Origin: CAVPTL01 sp963727235
GTDB lineage: Bacteria > Actinomycetota > Thermoleophilia > Gaiellales > JAICJC01
Assembly (NCBI GenBank): GCA_963727235.1
Contig: CAVSFZ010000010.1
Location: 1 to 64,000 of the forward strand
Length of the DNA: 64,000 bases
Direction: 5' to 3'
Shown: positions 1-9,043 of the stretch, piece by piece
Position numbering within the stretch: the stretch's first letter is position 1
How the letters are laid out: the number at the start of each line of letters is the position of its first letter
Program-made: the position numbers and the translations under genes
Notes under the pieces: model-generated
Told to the model about the DNA's origin: nothing
The model's database searches: none
Seen by the model: the letters and a program-made list of their open reading frames with translations, nothing else

Positions 1-183
1 CTCGTAGCCGTTCTTTCCAGGGAGCATCACATCGAGGACGATCGCGTCGAACGGGTTCTCCGTCGCCATCCACAACGCGTCGGTACCGTCGGTGGAGACG
101 TCCACCGCGTATCCCTCGTCGGCGAACCCTCGCTGCAGAAGTGCGGCCATCCGCGGCTCATCTTCGAGAGACAGGATTCTCAC
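1..183 (-). CDS. Response regulator, N-terminal receiver domain (partial)
   Basis: This is the first 61 codons of a two-component response regulator that runs off the left edge of the window. The GTG at 183 gives VRILSLEDEP, with the paired acidic residues (E7-D8) of a receiver domain. Asp51 in the stretch AIVLDVMLPGKNGYE is the expected phosphorylation site. The output domain lies outside the window, so the family (OmpR-like is most common) and the target genes cannot be read. No partner kinase is visible here because it would also be to the left. Confidence 0.85.
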   Translation of the reverse strand, partial: MRILSLEDEPRMAALLQRGFADEGYAVDVSTDGTDALWMATENPFDAIVLDVMLPGKNGYE

Positions 184-596
184 ACGACCACCGTAGTGAG
201 ATTCAGATGTGAGAATGATGTGAAGTCACAGACCAACGATCGCGGACGTGACGTCGTGACCCTGGCTCTCGAGCGTTCGCGAGAGATCGTCCGAATGTCT
301 TGTCATCATCGCCCCGCACACGCTGGAGATTGCTCCGGTAGAAGCGCCTTCGCTGTCGAAGTCCGCGGGCCATCTAGAGTTTGCCGTTCGGTTACCGCTC
401 GAGTACTTGTCGTTGCGGACCGTCGTTCTACGGTCGTGGCTTCGTCCTCGACTGCGGAGATCTGCATGTCGTGTTCGCGAGGTGCGGTGTTGCAACAGAT
501 CGATTGGCTGGCCAAGGCCTACGACACGACTGCCGAACGGCTGAGCAAAACCAGGGACCGACTCCGGCTCAGCTGGGCGGGCATGCTCGCGCTGGG
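184..596. other. No confident gene; possible displaced 5' end of the PAP2 gene
   Basis: No start fits cleanly here. In the + frame that reads across 478-596 the translation includes LSKTRDRLRLSWAGMLALG, which looks like the amino terminus and first part of a membrane segment of the PAP2 protein that follows in another frame. This suggests the true PAP2 start lies in this stretch and that a one-base indel near 597 separates it from the rest. Confidence 0.35.
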
Positions 597-1829
597 GTGC
601 GCGCGCTTGCGGCGGTCGGTCGCCTGGTTCTGGTCCTCGGTGTGGTCTCGGAAGATGTGGTCGCACGCAATGGGTTGGAGGTGCACGACGCAGCCAATCT
701 GCAATTGTTCACGTCGCACCGGTCCCCGATGCTGATCGCGGCGGCCCGGCTGGTCACCAACCTGGGCAGCGTCGCGGTTCTGATCCCGTTGGCACTGATT
801 GCCGGGCTCATCCTTTGGCTCCGCGGTGCACGGCTTGTGGTCGCTGCCTCGCCGGCGCTGTCGTTGGGTGTCGCCGGGTTCTGCGCCACGGGGTTCGCAA
901 AGCAACTCGTGGGACGGAGTCGGCCACCGACATCGATCCGGCTCGTGTCCGAGACCGTCGTACGTCCATCGGGACACTCGACTGACAGCGCCGCGCTGTA
1001 CCGTTCGCGCTCATCGTTCGCGGTGGTGCTATTCCGTCGGCCGATCGCCCGAGCACTCACGATCGGGTTCGCCGGACTCGGCGTCTTCGCCATCGGGGTG
1101 AGCCGTCTCATACTCGGCGTCCACTGGCCCACCGACGTCCTTGCGGGTTGGGCGCTCGGTGTCATCGTCGCCGTGGTCGTGACCACCACCGCGTTGCTCA
1201 TCTCCCGCCAAGTCCCGACCACACCATCAAACGGGGACACCAGCCCACGTCGGTGGTGGCTCTGGGTCCGACGGCTCAGCGTAATTCAACGCTCGACGAT
1301 GCACGGAAGGCTCGAGCCCCGCGTGTCTGACCGCCGGCTCCCGTTCGACCTTGATCGCACTGTTTCGCTCGGTGAATGTCGGATGACCACAGCGGATCCG
1401 ACCCGTAGGGCCTACCTACGGCGTGGCGTCGCGATTGCTCTCGCTCTCGTCACCATGGCGTCGCTTGGCATGTACCTCACGACCCTCATGGGAGGGACGG
1501 AGTCTCAAGCGACCCTTCATCGGGGTTTGGTCATCCGGGCGGGGTCGTTCGCGGCATTCGGCCGCCAGGCCGAGGGCGACACCTGTCGAGGTCTACAGAT
1601 CGACGTCGACAGTTCGGCCTGCGATTCGCTCGGACGTGAGTCGTGTGTATGTACCGAGCGGGCCTGCGGACACCGTGACGGTGATCGACCCTGCGACGAA
1701 GAGGATCGTCTCGCAGTTCTCAACCGGCGGCGGCAGTACGCCTCAGCACATTGTCCCTTCGTTCGATCTGCGCTCGCTCTGGGTGCTGCTGAACAAGGGA
1801 GACCACGTCATGCGGATCGATCCGCATGA
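597..1829 (+). CDS. PAP2-family phosphatase, probably frameshifted
   Basis: The frame encodes a membrane phosphatase of the PAP2 (type 2 phosphatidic acid phosphatase) superfamily. All three signature blocks are visible in order: KQLVGRSRP (KxxxxxxRP), PSGHS, and SRLILGVHWPTD (SRxxxxxHxxxD, whose His and Asp complete the active site). Hydrophobic segments lie between them. Such enzymes dephosphorylate phospholipids or polyprenyl pyrophosphates at the membrane. The GTG at 597 starts inside what looks like TM1, and the upstream part of that segment is in another frame, so the gene is probably frameshifted. The frame also lacks a stop after the domain ends (about 1240) and runs on into the following gene, again suggesting decay. 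Confidence 0.5.
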   Translation: MRALAAVGRLVLVLGVVSEDVVARNGLEVHDAANLQLFTSHRSPMLIAAARLVTNLGSVAVLIPLALIAGLILWLRGARLVVAASPALSLGVAGFCATGFAKQLVGRSRPPTSIRLVSETVVRPSGHSTDSAALYRSRSSFAVVLFRRPIARALTIGFAGLGVFAIGVSRLILGVHWPTDVLAGWALGVIVAVVVTTTALLISRQVPTTPSNGDTSPRRWWLWVRRLSVIQRSTMHGRLEPRVSDRRLPFDLDRTVSLGECRMTTADPTRRAYLRRGVAIALALVTMASLGMYLTTLMGGTESQATLHRGLVIRAGSFAAFGRQAEGDTCRGLQIDVDSSACDSLGRESCVCTERACGHRDGDRPCDEEDRLAVLNRRRQYASAHCPFVRSALALGAAEQGRPRHADRSA

Positions 1830-2150
1830 CGGGTGACTTCAGCCTCCATCCCGGTGAACGATCCGTACAACATGTACTTCACTCCCGATGGCGCGTCCGC
1901 CATCATCGTGGCCGAGTTGCATTCTCGTCTGGACTTTCGCGATCCACACTCGATGGCGTTGCAAGGGAGCGTGGACGTACCAGGGTGTTGCTTGCATTTG
2001 CCGCAATATCGCGTGTACACCATCTCACCTCGGTCGCCCTTGGTTGCCCGAAGATCCCGGGCCGCATCGATTGGGCACCTTGGCGGCGAAGCCAGGTTGC
2101 CGGGGCGCTGGGTCCGCAGCCCGCTCTTGATGCTGTCGGCGGGATTCTAG
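1383..2150 (+). pseudogene. YVTN-family beta-propeller protein remnant
   Basis: The start at 1383 (MTTADPTRRAYLRRGVAIA) has a basic stretch and a hydrophobic segment typical of a signal anchor. The body is split over frames: RVYVPSGPADTVTVIDPATK and the segment to LLNKGDHVMRIDPHDG are in one frame (about 1630-1835), IPVNDPYNMYFTPDG and FRDPHSMAL in another (about 1848-1990). This order is the usual one of YVTN propeller proteins (surface or periplasmic beta-propellers of unknown ligand). Recognisable sequence stops at a PGC motif near 1990, where an intact member would continue for about 200 residues. Interpreted as a pseudogene with at least two indels and a lost 3' half. Confidence 0.6.
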
Positions 2151-2194
2151 CGCACGAGTGACGGTCAGGCGCGTCTATTGGTCGGCGCGACTAC

Positions 2195-2236
2195 TTGCAA
2201 TCCCTGCCGAACGCATCTAGTATTAGTTAGTAATAC
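2195..2236 (+). promoter_or_regulatory. Promoter with overlapping inverted repeat
   Basis: TTGCAA (2195-2200) and TAGTAT (2218-2223) are separated by 17 bp. The -10 box overlaps a perfect inverted repeat GTATTA-GTTAG-TAATAC (2220-2236), an arrangement expected of a repressor site. The start of the downstream gene is at 2260, behind GGGGAG. The XRE-type regulator remnant at 3247 is a natural candidate for the protein that bound here (inference). Confidence 0.4.
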
Positions 2237-2259
2237 ACACACTCTCGGGGAGATCCTCG

Positions 2260-3243
2260 ATGACCACCAACCCCATCCCCAAGCCGATCACTGCCCGCCC
2301 GACCAGCATTCAGATTGCCGGCGTGAACATCAGCTTCCAACGCACCCTGCGAATCCCCGACGACGGCACCGTCTACCCGCTACCGCCGTCGCTCGGGCAG
2401 TTCCCGATCCACCGGGTGGAGGATTACGCCGGCGCTGTTCCAGAGTCGTGGGCAACCCACGGCGGCATTTTTCTGCCCATGTACCAGCGTGAGGCGATGT
2501 GGATCAACTTCGGCGGATCATCCTGGCCGCCCCACGCGGTCAAGCTCGCCGTGGGAATGGTCAACGCGCTCACCGGCTCGCCATGGAATGACCGGCTCTC
2601 CAAGCACGAACAGGACTACCTGGTCTGCCCCGACCAGCCGTGGATCGATGGGGTCAAGTCAGCCGACGGAGAAGTGCGCCAGTTCGTCGCGATGCCCCTC
2701 GGAATGGGCTACACCATCGAGGGCCAGATCACCGGCGAGGAACGGTTCGGTGGTCTTCAGATCGCCGTTCATCGAGCCAAGAAACGCAAGCTGCCTGCAC
2801 AGACTCGATCGTTTACCCGCGGGCTTACACGCTACGTCAGCCGTCGATCGGCCTCTCCGCCGAAATGGGCATCGCCGCCGGCGGGCGCATGAACCAAAAG
2901 CTCTACCCCGACCCGTACGGCCGCGACACCTGGAAGAAGCATCCCGAAGCTCGCCTCTACGTGCACATCGTCAACTCGGCGCTCTACCACGAGATCACCG
3001 GCAACCCACCCCCCGAGAGCCCCATCTCAGCCGAGATCTACACTCGTTACGGCTACCCCTGGTACTCGCTTTACGACGAGGCCTACGGCGACGTACCCAC
3101 ATCAGAGACGCTCACAGGCGTCAAAAGCGTCAACGAGATCGAAGCCAGAAACGGCTGCGCCAACCCGATCAGGCCGAGACCGAGCATCGAGATCGCAGAA
3201 GAGCTGATCATCGGCATCCCCATCGACCCACCCAAAGCAGTGA
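2260..3243 (+). pseudogene. Unrecognised conserved protein, frameshifted
   Basis: The first 175 or so codons (MTTNPIPKPITARPTSIQIA onward) read well in one frame, including FLPMYQREAMWINFGG, VCPDQPWIDGVKSADG and MPLGMGYTIEGQITGEERFG. The protein-like sequence then jumps near 2790 to another frame that carries MNQKLYPDPYGRDTWKK, YTRYGYPWYSLYDE and LTGVKSVNEIE. A stop in the original frame occurs at 3241-3243, directly before the next start. I recall proteins of this look, about 300-330 residues, from actinobacteria, but cannot name a function. A good Shine-Dalgarno (GGGGAG) precedes the ATG. At least two indels are needed to explain it. Confidence 0.5.
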
Positions 3244-3246
3244 ACG

Positions 3247-3710
3247 ATGGGCGAGCAGCGACTCGCACTCGCCCTGCGCTACCTCCGGCTACGCGCACAG
3301 CTCACCCAACACGCGGTCTGCGAACACGTCCGCGCATCCGGCGGAGAGATCTCGACCATCTACCTCAGCATGCTCGAACGCGGCCAACGAAACCCCAGCC
3401 CCCACATGCTCGACCGCTGCTCGCAGTGCTCCACTCCAACCGAGCAGAACTCACACAGCTCTACCAGGACGAACCATGGTCTGACACGGGGTTTTCGTCG
3501 ACCCCACGGATGCGCGGCCAACGCACTCCAATCACCCGCAGCCTCCGCCAGAACATGGTCGAGTGGGGTTGTCGAAATACGGAGGATCCTGCGGGCGACG
3601 ACTCACTCGAGGAACTCATACGGCTCTGGTACACACTACCAACGCCCGCAAGCACGAGCTCCTACGCCTGGTGCGCCAGATCGCAGCTGGGGTGGCGGTT
3701 GCTGACTAGC
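3247..3710 (+). pseudogene. XRE-type HTH regulator, frameshifted
   Basis: The N-terminus MGEQRLALALRYLRLRAQLT continues through an HTH-like region to LSMLERGQRNPSPHMLDR, the usual layout of an XRE (Cro/CI) DNA-binding domain. The frame then breaks: the expected continuation LLAVLHSNRAELTQLYQ lies in the next frame, consistent with loss of one C near 3416. A second break is needed to reach the C-terminal part ARKHELLRLVRQIAAGVAVAD, which ends at the TAG 3708-3710. The gene begins 3 nt after the stop of the preceding pseudogene, so the two once formed an operon. Both are probably dead, unless the indels are sequencing errors. Confidence 0.5.
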
Positions 3711-4570
3711 TCTCACCCAACCCTTCGACGCGCTTCGGTTTTGACCCTAGATCCGCCGGCCTAGGCGCGATGGTGCCCAGACAATACGCAGGCGACCGAA
3801 CACAGGTTCATGGCCGGCCGGCCGGCCGGCAAGCCGGTCACGGCGGGCGTAAATGAAGAGGCTCGCCCACAGAATTAGCAGGCCAAGTGCACCGAAGCGG
3901 ATGACCTACCAATGAACGACTCTCACACGAGATGGATGTTTACGGGTCCAGTCAGTCCCTTCGGGATCGTTCTGCGATGGCCGCTCGGCGACTCCTGCCA
4001 ATCAAGCCAATAAACCTCGGTAACGCTCGACTCCGCGAAGCTCGGATGGTGTTGAGCAGGAAAGCGGGCGCTCTCCAGCGGGGTCGGTCTTCGGTGTCAG
4101 CGTGGTGAACGTCGAATGAACGGTGAGTCGCGAACTGTTCCACACCCGTGAGCACGGGCTGAATCTCTCCGAGTTGCGCGAGCAAGCCCCGATAGTGCGG
4201 CCTATGTCAAGCTCAATGGGCATGGCTCGCCGTGAATGCCTGGGCGCGCCGGGCGTGCGCCCGACGACTAACGCACCGGGCGCGGAGTCCCGTAGGACAT
4301 CGAGGTTCGTGTGTCCGACCACAGGTGGTGAGGCTCAGACTCAGGTTGCAGCATCCTTGCTCGTGGGCTGGTCACCACCCCGAGAGGTGGCCGTCTGGAT
4401 ACCAAGCCGCCCGGTTGCCGGCGCTCGACCCGCGGTGGTTGAAATCCTGTCCTGGTTCGGGTGGCAGTGGCGCTTCGGCCAGCCCCTATCGGATTACGTT
4501 GACGAACTAGCCCTCGGGAACTACCCGCAATGGTGCAAAATCTTGCGTATACCGTTCGTCCGCTCGGAGT
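3711..4570. other. Gene-poor stretch, nothing recognised
   Basis: Several reading frames cross this 860 bp but none has a convincing start, protein-like composition or recognisable motif. There is a short GGCC-rich tract (3812-3830, repeated GGCC units). It adjoins the run of frameshifted genes to its left and is most simply read as decayed DNA. Confidence 0.4.
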
Positions 4571-5755
4571 TCATGCCCGTCGCGTTGAGGCGGTTCGAAG
4601 GCGGTCGTTTGACGTCCCCACCACGTCTGGGGAGATCTCGTCGCTACGGGGTATCACCACGCGAAAGAGTGAGCCACCTGACGGCGCGTCGGTCGCGTCG
4701 ATGTCGCCGCCAAGTGCCTGGGTGATCCGCTGGGCGAGGGTGAGTCCGAGTCCCGAGCCTCGACTGGTGCGCGAGCTTTCACCTCGCCAGAAGGGCTCGA
4801 ACACCCGCTGTCGTTGCTCTCCGGTGAGGCCCGCGCCAGAGTCTTGAACGGTGAGTTCCAGCGCGCCCTCGGCGGACTTCGCGGTGATCTTGACCGAACC
4901 TCCGTCGGGCGTGTACCGAACGGCGTTATCGACGAGAGAGTCGAGTACGCGGGCAAGCTTGGCCGAGCAGCGGGCACCGCCAGCTGATGTCAGGTCGGTG
5001 GCCACGTGGATGGACTTGGCTTGAGCGTCGTGATCGCAGAGTTCCACGGCGTTCCCCACCGCATCGGAAACAGCGATTGTTCGCTCGTCGTTGCGGAATG
5101 TTGTGGCATCGACCTGTGAGAGGTCAAACAGATCCTCGACCATCGCCACAAGCGTGTGGATGGAGCGAAGCATCTGATCGGAGTACTGGCGGACGACTGC
5201 AGGATCCTCCACAACTCCGTCATCGATTGCCTCCACCATCGCGCGCAGATTCGCAAGCGGCGTGCGCAGGTCGTGAGAGATCGATGTCATCAGATCGCGC
5301 CGGGCGGCCTCGGTGCGACGCTCGGTCTGGATCAACTCGGCGATCCGGTCCGCGGCGAGATCCAGTGCTGTGCCGACCTGGCGAAGCTCGGGACTCGCGT
5401 GCAGGTCTCCGACTCTGGCGTCCAGGCCGTCCTCCCCCAGTTGTCCGGCGACGGTCGCCAGCCGGGTGAGCGCGCGAGTCGTCGAGTGGCCAACGATCAG
5501 CGCGGCAGCGACACCGGCCGACAGCGAATAGAGCGTGACCAGACCGACCTCGGTGCGATTGTCGGGATTGATCAGCATAAAGTGGTTCAAAACGACGAGG
5601 TCGATCACCGTGACCAGTGACGCCACGAGTGCGATTGCGATCATCGTGGCGCCGATGCCAGCGCGGGCGACCAGGCGGCGGGCGAGGTAGGCGGTGAGTG
5701 CGGTCGCGACGGTGATCGGCCCCAGCAGCGCCAGGATGCGAAGCGACTCGCTCAC
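4571..5755 (-). CDS. Sensor histidine kinase
   Basis: Membrane histidine kinase of about 394 residues. The start is set at GTG 5755, which overlaps the stop of the upstream response regulator (GTGA), so the pair is translationally coupled. Three hydrophobic segments (about residues 5-24, 31-54, 68-89) are followed by a HAMP-like linker. The HisKA H-box is SISHDLRTPLANL with His161 as phospho-acceptor. The ATPase domain has an N-box (DSLVDNAVRYTPDGG), a G1 box (DSGAGL) and a G2-like GSGLGL. There is almost no extracytoplasmic loop, so the signal is probably sensed within the membrane or cytoplasm. The likely partner is the OmpR-type regulator at 5752-6441. Confidence 0.93.
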   Translation of the reverse strand: MSESLRILALLGPITVATALTAYLARRLVARAGIGATMIAIALVASLVTVIDLVVLNHFMLINPDNRTEVGLVTLYSLSAGVAAALIVGHSTTRALTRLATVAGQLGEDGLDARVGDLHASPELRQVGTALDLAADRIAELIQTERRTEAARRDLMTSISHDLRTPLANLRAMVEAIDDGVVEDPAVVRQYSDQMLRSIHTLVAMVEDLFDLSQVDATTFRNDERTIAVSDAVGNAVELCDHDAQAKSIHVATDLTSAGGARCSAKLARVLDSLVDNAVRYTPDGGSVKITAKSAEGALELTVQDSGAGLTGEQRQRVFEPFWRGESSRTSRGSGLGLTLAQRITQALGGDIDATDAPSGGSLFRVVIPRSDEISPDVVGTSNDRLRTASTRRA

Positions 5756-6441
5756 GGCTCGAACCGATAGCCGACGCCGTACACCGTTACAAGGTGCCGA
5801 GGCTGGGAGGGATCCGCCTCGATCTTCGATCTCAGGCGGCGCACATGAACGGTGACCGTGTCGGTCGGGCCAGCCCAGGCGTAGCCCCATAGATCCTCGA
5901 GCAGCACCGCGCGGCTGTAGGTGCGCCCCGGGTTGGTGGCCAGGAGGTAGAGCAGGTCGAATTCCTTGCGGGTCGTATGCACCGGCTGGTCGGATAGCAG
6001 CACCTCGCGTCGCGCGCCGTCCACCACAAGCTCACCGCAGACCACGCGGCGGGCACCGTTGCCGTCCGTGGCCCGGCGTAAGACTGCACGAACGCGCTCG
6101 ACGACCTCGCGCGGTGAGTACGGCTTGACGATGTAGTCGTCGGCTCCGAGCTGAAGTCCGTTGATGCGCTCAGCCTCGGACACCCTCGCCGACAGGACGA
6201 TCACCGGCAGGTCAGACTCGAGTCGCACCAGCTTCAGTACGTCGAGTCCGCTGAGCCGCGGCAGCATCAGGTCGAGCACGACCACGTTTGGAGGGTCGTT
6301 GCGGATGCTTGCAAGCGCCTGCTCCCCATCAGCTGCCTCCATCACCGCGTACCCCTCGCGGGTCAGGTACCTGCTGAGCACGTCGCGGACGACCGGTTCG
6401 TCGTCCACCACCAACACGCTGCCTGCATTACTCGAAGTCAT
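5752..6441 (-). CDS. OmpR-family response regulator
   Basis: Response regulator of 229 residues with receiver and winged-helix output domains. The receiver has the acidic pair in VLVVDDEP, phospho-acceptor Asp in VVVLDLMLP (about residue 57) and the conserved Lys in DDYIVKPYSP. The C-terminal half (RKEFDLLYLLATNPGRTYSR to TVHVRRLRSKIE and VYGVGYRF) is a typical Trans_reg_C DNA-binding domain. The ATG at 6441 is preferred because a TAGGGT box (6448-6453 on this strand) lies exactly 6 nt upstream, giving a leaderless mRNA. Operon with the overlapping kinase gene downstream. The divergent gene at 6624 is a plausible target (inference). Confidence 0.95.
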   Translation of the reverse strand: MTSSNAGSVLVVDDEPVVRDVLSRYLTREGYAVMEAADGEQALASIRNDPPNVVVLDLMLPRLSGLDVLKLVRLESDLPVIVLSARVSEAERINGLQLGADDYIVKPYSPREVVERVRAVLRRATDGNGARRVVCGELVVDGARREVLLSDQPVHTTRKEFDLLYLLATNPGRTYSRAVLLEDLWGYAWAGPTDTVTVHVRRLRSKIEADPSQPRHLVTVYGVGYRFEP

Positions 6442-6623
6442 CAACCCACCCTACCTACGGAGCGGGCTGACGAATGGGTTCGTTCACAACTCTGTAAGCC
6501 TCCGAAGCGTGTTTCGAACCTCGTAAGGCCGTGGACAGATGTCCGTAACCCGACCCTGGCTAGCGTCAAGACCCCGCCAGCCACTCGCTCGGCTGGACAT
6601 TCAAACCGTACGAGGAGGAGCAC

Positions 6624-7778
6624 ATGCGCGGACGAAAACGAGTCGCCTCGGCCAGCCTGCTGGCGGTCGCAATCGCAGGCTCGGGGATCGGATCCGGTGC
6701 AGCAGCCGCATCGCAAAGCGCGGTGGTCGGCCACGTCTATGTGAACGACAACACCGCGGGGGCGAACACCATCGCCGGCTTCGACCGCCACGCCAACGGG
6801 TCGCTGACCCCGGAGAAGAACTCGCCGTTCAAGACCGGCGGCGCCGGCACCGGGGCCGGTCTGGGATCGCAGGGCGCGCTGCAGCGGACACCCGACGGCA
6901 AGTTTCTGCTGGCGGTCGACCCCGGCAGCAACCAGATCTCGACCCTGCGGATCCACTCGGACGGATCGCTCACCCAAGTCGCCGCAGGCACAGTCTCTTC
7001 GCACGGCCTGCAGCCCGTGAGCGTGACCGTGCACGGCAACCTCGTTTATGTGGCCAACTCGGGCGACGGAGGCAGCAACTACACCGGCTTTCGGCTCGAC
7101 TCGTCGGGGCACCTGACTCACCTCAGCGGCTCGACGTACGCGCTGCCCGACGGTTCTGACCCTGGAGACGTGCTGTTCAACTCCACCGGCACCAAGCTCG
7201 CCGGCACACGCGTCACCACATCACTGATCGACAGCTTCGCCGTTGGTTCCAACGGCCGCCTGAAGGCGGCGCCGGGGAGCCCCTACACGGCGCAGGGCCC
7301 CGGTCCGTTCGGCAGCGAGTTTCGGCCGACCAAGCCGTGGCAGCTGTTTGTCTCGAATGCCCATGGCGGTGCCGGTGCCGGCACCGTGTCGGCGTTCCGC
7401 GCCGCGCAGAACGGCGCGCTGACCTCGATCGGCGGATCGCCGTTCGCCGACCACCAGACCGCCCCGTGCTGGGTTGAGATCAGCCACGACGGTCGCTACC
7501 TGTTCGCCGTCGACACCGCCACTCCCAGCATCTCGCGCTACCGGATCTGGGCGAACGGCTCGCTCCAGCTACTCGGCAGCACCCCGTTCGACAAGGCCAC
7601 AGGCCTCGCCCCGCTCGACGCCCGGCTCGCACCCAACGGCAACACGCTATGGGTCGTTGACTCTGGCACCCACGAAGTCAGCGGGTTCAAGGTGCACGGT
7701 GGACACCTGAAGGAGATCATCTCGTCCCCGACCGCCCTGCCCACCGGCGCCACGCCGTTCGGCATCGTCGTCACCTAA
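6624..7778 (+). CDS. Secreted beta-propeller protein, lactonase-like
   Basis: 384-residue exported protein. Residues 1-30 form a clear signal peptide (MRGRKRVASASLLAVAIAGS, with a cleavage site after AAAAS). The rest is a repeated blade pattern (DNNTAGANTIAGFDRHANGS, DPGSNQISTLRIHSDGSL, VDTATPSISRYRIWANGSL, VDSGTHEVSGFKVHGG) like the 6-phosphogluconolactonase/YncE-type seven-bladed propellers (Lactonase fold). Without a cytoplasmic location and with no catalytic residues checked, enzymatic activity is uncertain. A binding or scaffold role is equally possible. The ATG is behind a strong GGAGGAG. It is transcribed away from the two-component operon and followed by a strong hairpin. Confidence 0.8.
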   Translation: MRGRKRVASASLLAVAIAGSGIGSGAAAASQSAVVGHVYVNDNTAGANTIAGFDRHANGSLTPEKNSPFKTGGAGTGAGLGSQGALQRTPDGKFLLAVDPGSNQISTLRIHSDGSLTQVAAGTVSSHGLQPVSVTVHGNLVYVANSGDGGSNYTGFRLDSSGHLTHLSGSTYALPDGSDPGDVLFNSTGTKLAGTRVTTSLIDSFAVGSNGRLKAAPGSPYTAQGPGPFGSEFRPTKPWQLFVSNAHGGAGAGTVSAFRAAQNGALTSIGGSPFADHQTAPCWVEISHDGRYLFAVDTATPSISRYRIWANGSLQLLGSTPFDKATGLAPLDARLAPNGNTLWVVDSGTHEVSGFKVHGGHLKEIISSPTALPTGATPFGIVVT

Positions 7779-7791
7779 CCACCGCGTATCC

Positions 7792-7831
7792 GCTGGTGGG
7801 AGCGGCCCACTCGAGGGCCGCTCCCACCAGC
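7792..7831 (+). terminator. Strong hairpin after the lactonase-like gene
   Basis: A perfect 16-bp stem (GCTGGTGGGAGCGGCC and its complement) with an 8-nt loop begins 13 nt after the stop codon of the propeller gene. There is no T-tract, as is common for terminators in high-GC actinobacteria. Confidence 0.7.
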
Positions 7832-7854
7832 ATCGCTAATCGCTCACGATTCCA

Positions 7855-8427
7855 ATGGCTCAGGAGTCTGGCACGAACGCCGAAGCCGCCCCGAACACAA
7901 AACACTCAGCCCCGACTGCACACCCTGCCACCCATGGACACGGACTACTCCAACCCATCACCCTCGAAGCCAACGACATCCACCGCGTACGCAAAGAAAC
8001 CAGCCCCACCGCGACCGCGAACACCGACCCCTGCCAAAGCCTCAGCCCGAAATCACATACGACCCGCTGCCAATGCCGATCGTGCGGCCAGCGACTCACT
8101 GGGCGACAGCGAATGTACTGCTCCGACCGATGCAGAAAGCACCTTGTCCGATTGGCAGCGCGTGCTCGGCACGCCCTGGCGGCATTTGTCCCTCAAGACT
8201 ATGTTCGCCGGCACGACATGGCTTGCGTTTGGGCTCCATCCGTCGGTTGCGTTGCCGGGTGTGACGGGGGATTTCGCGGGTCAGAGGGCATAGACGCCGC
8301 CGGCGGTGTCGGTCTAGGCGGCGTCGCCGTAGGTGAGCGTCCAGGCTTGGTGGAGTCGGCTGGTGAGTGCAGCGCCGGGATCAGAGTCGCCGGCGGCGGA
8401 GATTGGGCTGGAATCTGCGGCTCGTGA
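7855..8427 (+). CDS. Possible zinc-ribbon protein fragment
   Basis: An open frame starting at ATG 7855 contains CRSCGQRLTGRQRMYCSDRC (about residues 74-93), a four-cysteine zinc-finger pattern (CxxC...CxxxC) found in small DNA-associated or toxin-antitoxin-like proteins. Sequence on either side is of low protein character, and the frame's 3' end overlaps the antisense membrane-protein gene, so the true gene, if any, probably ends before about 8300. No Shine-Dalgarno is clear. It may be a remnant. Confidence 0.3.
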   Translation: MAQESGTNAEAAPNTKHSAPTAHPATHGHGLLQPITLEANDIHRVRKETSPTATANTDPCQSLSPKSHTTRCQCRSCGQRLTGRQRMYCSDRCRKHLVRLAARARHALAAFVPQDYVRRHDMACVWAPSVGCVAGCDGGFRGSEGIDAAGGVGLGGVAVGERPGLVESAGECSAGIRVAGGGDWAGICGS

Positions 8428-9000
8428 AAGCAGGATGAGTGCGCGTGGGTCGACTGTGGTGGTTTCGACGATGGCCGCCATTGCCAGCACGTGGCTTCGA
8501 TCGGCGATGAGCGCGCGGCGCTGGTCGTGGGTGAGCGTGGAGATCGTTTTGGGGCGCGTGCCCGCCTGGTCCGCGTCGACCGCTTCTTCTGCGAGCCGGA
8601 GCTGCCAGCGTAACTCTTCGGCGAGATGCTTACGTGATCGAGGCCGCTGCAGCGAGCGTAGTCGCTTGGCGACCGCCCGCCCGGCCTCGGATTCGTTATC
8701 CATAGGTTCTCCGTTGAGGATGATGTCGTCGGCGCACTGGGTTACGTCTTGGTGTCGTAGCCAGGCAAAGCTCAGGATCACCCCACTGGCCGCCACGCCG
8801 AGCAGCGGAGCGAGGTTTGAGACCACGCCGGCACGGTCGGTTGCACGCCACACCAGGGTTGCCGACGTTCCCAACCCGACCATGACCCCGAGCCAGATGA
8901 GCCGGCGCCGCCACGTCAGCGCCTTCATCAGATCGGCGCTAGGACTCTCATCGGTAGGCCTTGTCGCCCACCACAGCGCGGCCTCGCGGATGAAACTCAA
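8314..9000 (-). CDS. Membrane protein with helical cytoplasmic tail (paralogue of 11710-12360)
   Basis: 228-residue protein not matching a family I can name. A basic N-terminal stretch is followed by two hydrophobic segments (about residues 33-50 and 60-80), then a charged, probably helical region (GRAVAKRLRSLQRP, HLAEELRWQLRLAEEAVDAD) and a C-terminal part with VDPRALILLSRAADS and LHQAWTLTYGDAA. The same layout and several motifs recur in the protein encoded at 11710-12360, and the last 20 residues recur in the remnant at 13679. The start is a TTG at 9000 without a clear Shine-Dalgarno. The gene is divergent from a MarR regulator, and tandem palindromic operators lie between them. Confidence 0.65.
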   Translation of the reverse strand: MSFIREAALWWATRPTDESPSADLMKALTWRRRLIWLGVMVGLGTSATLVWRATDRAGVVSNLAPLLGVAASGVILSFAWLRHQDVTQCADDIILNGEPMDNESEAGRAVAKRLRSLQRPRSRKHLAEELRWQLRLAEEAVDADQAGTRPKTISTLTHDQRRALIADRSHVLAMAAIVETTTVDPRALILLSRAADSSPISAAGDSDPGAALTSRLHQAWTLTYGDAA

Positions 9001-9043
9001 TCGCTGCCCGCCGCATCGTCACCATCCCTTCGCAGGCATCTCC

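Noticed and set aside
3812..3830. GGCC-rich tract as a repeat array or CRISPR-like element
   Set aside because: Only a few contiguous GGCC units, no spacers and no flanking genes of such a system.
3952..4322. Minus-strand frames as a transposase fragment
   Set aside because: No DDE, HTH or zinc-finger motif could be found in any of the frames, and no terminal inverted repeats are visible.
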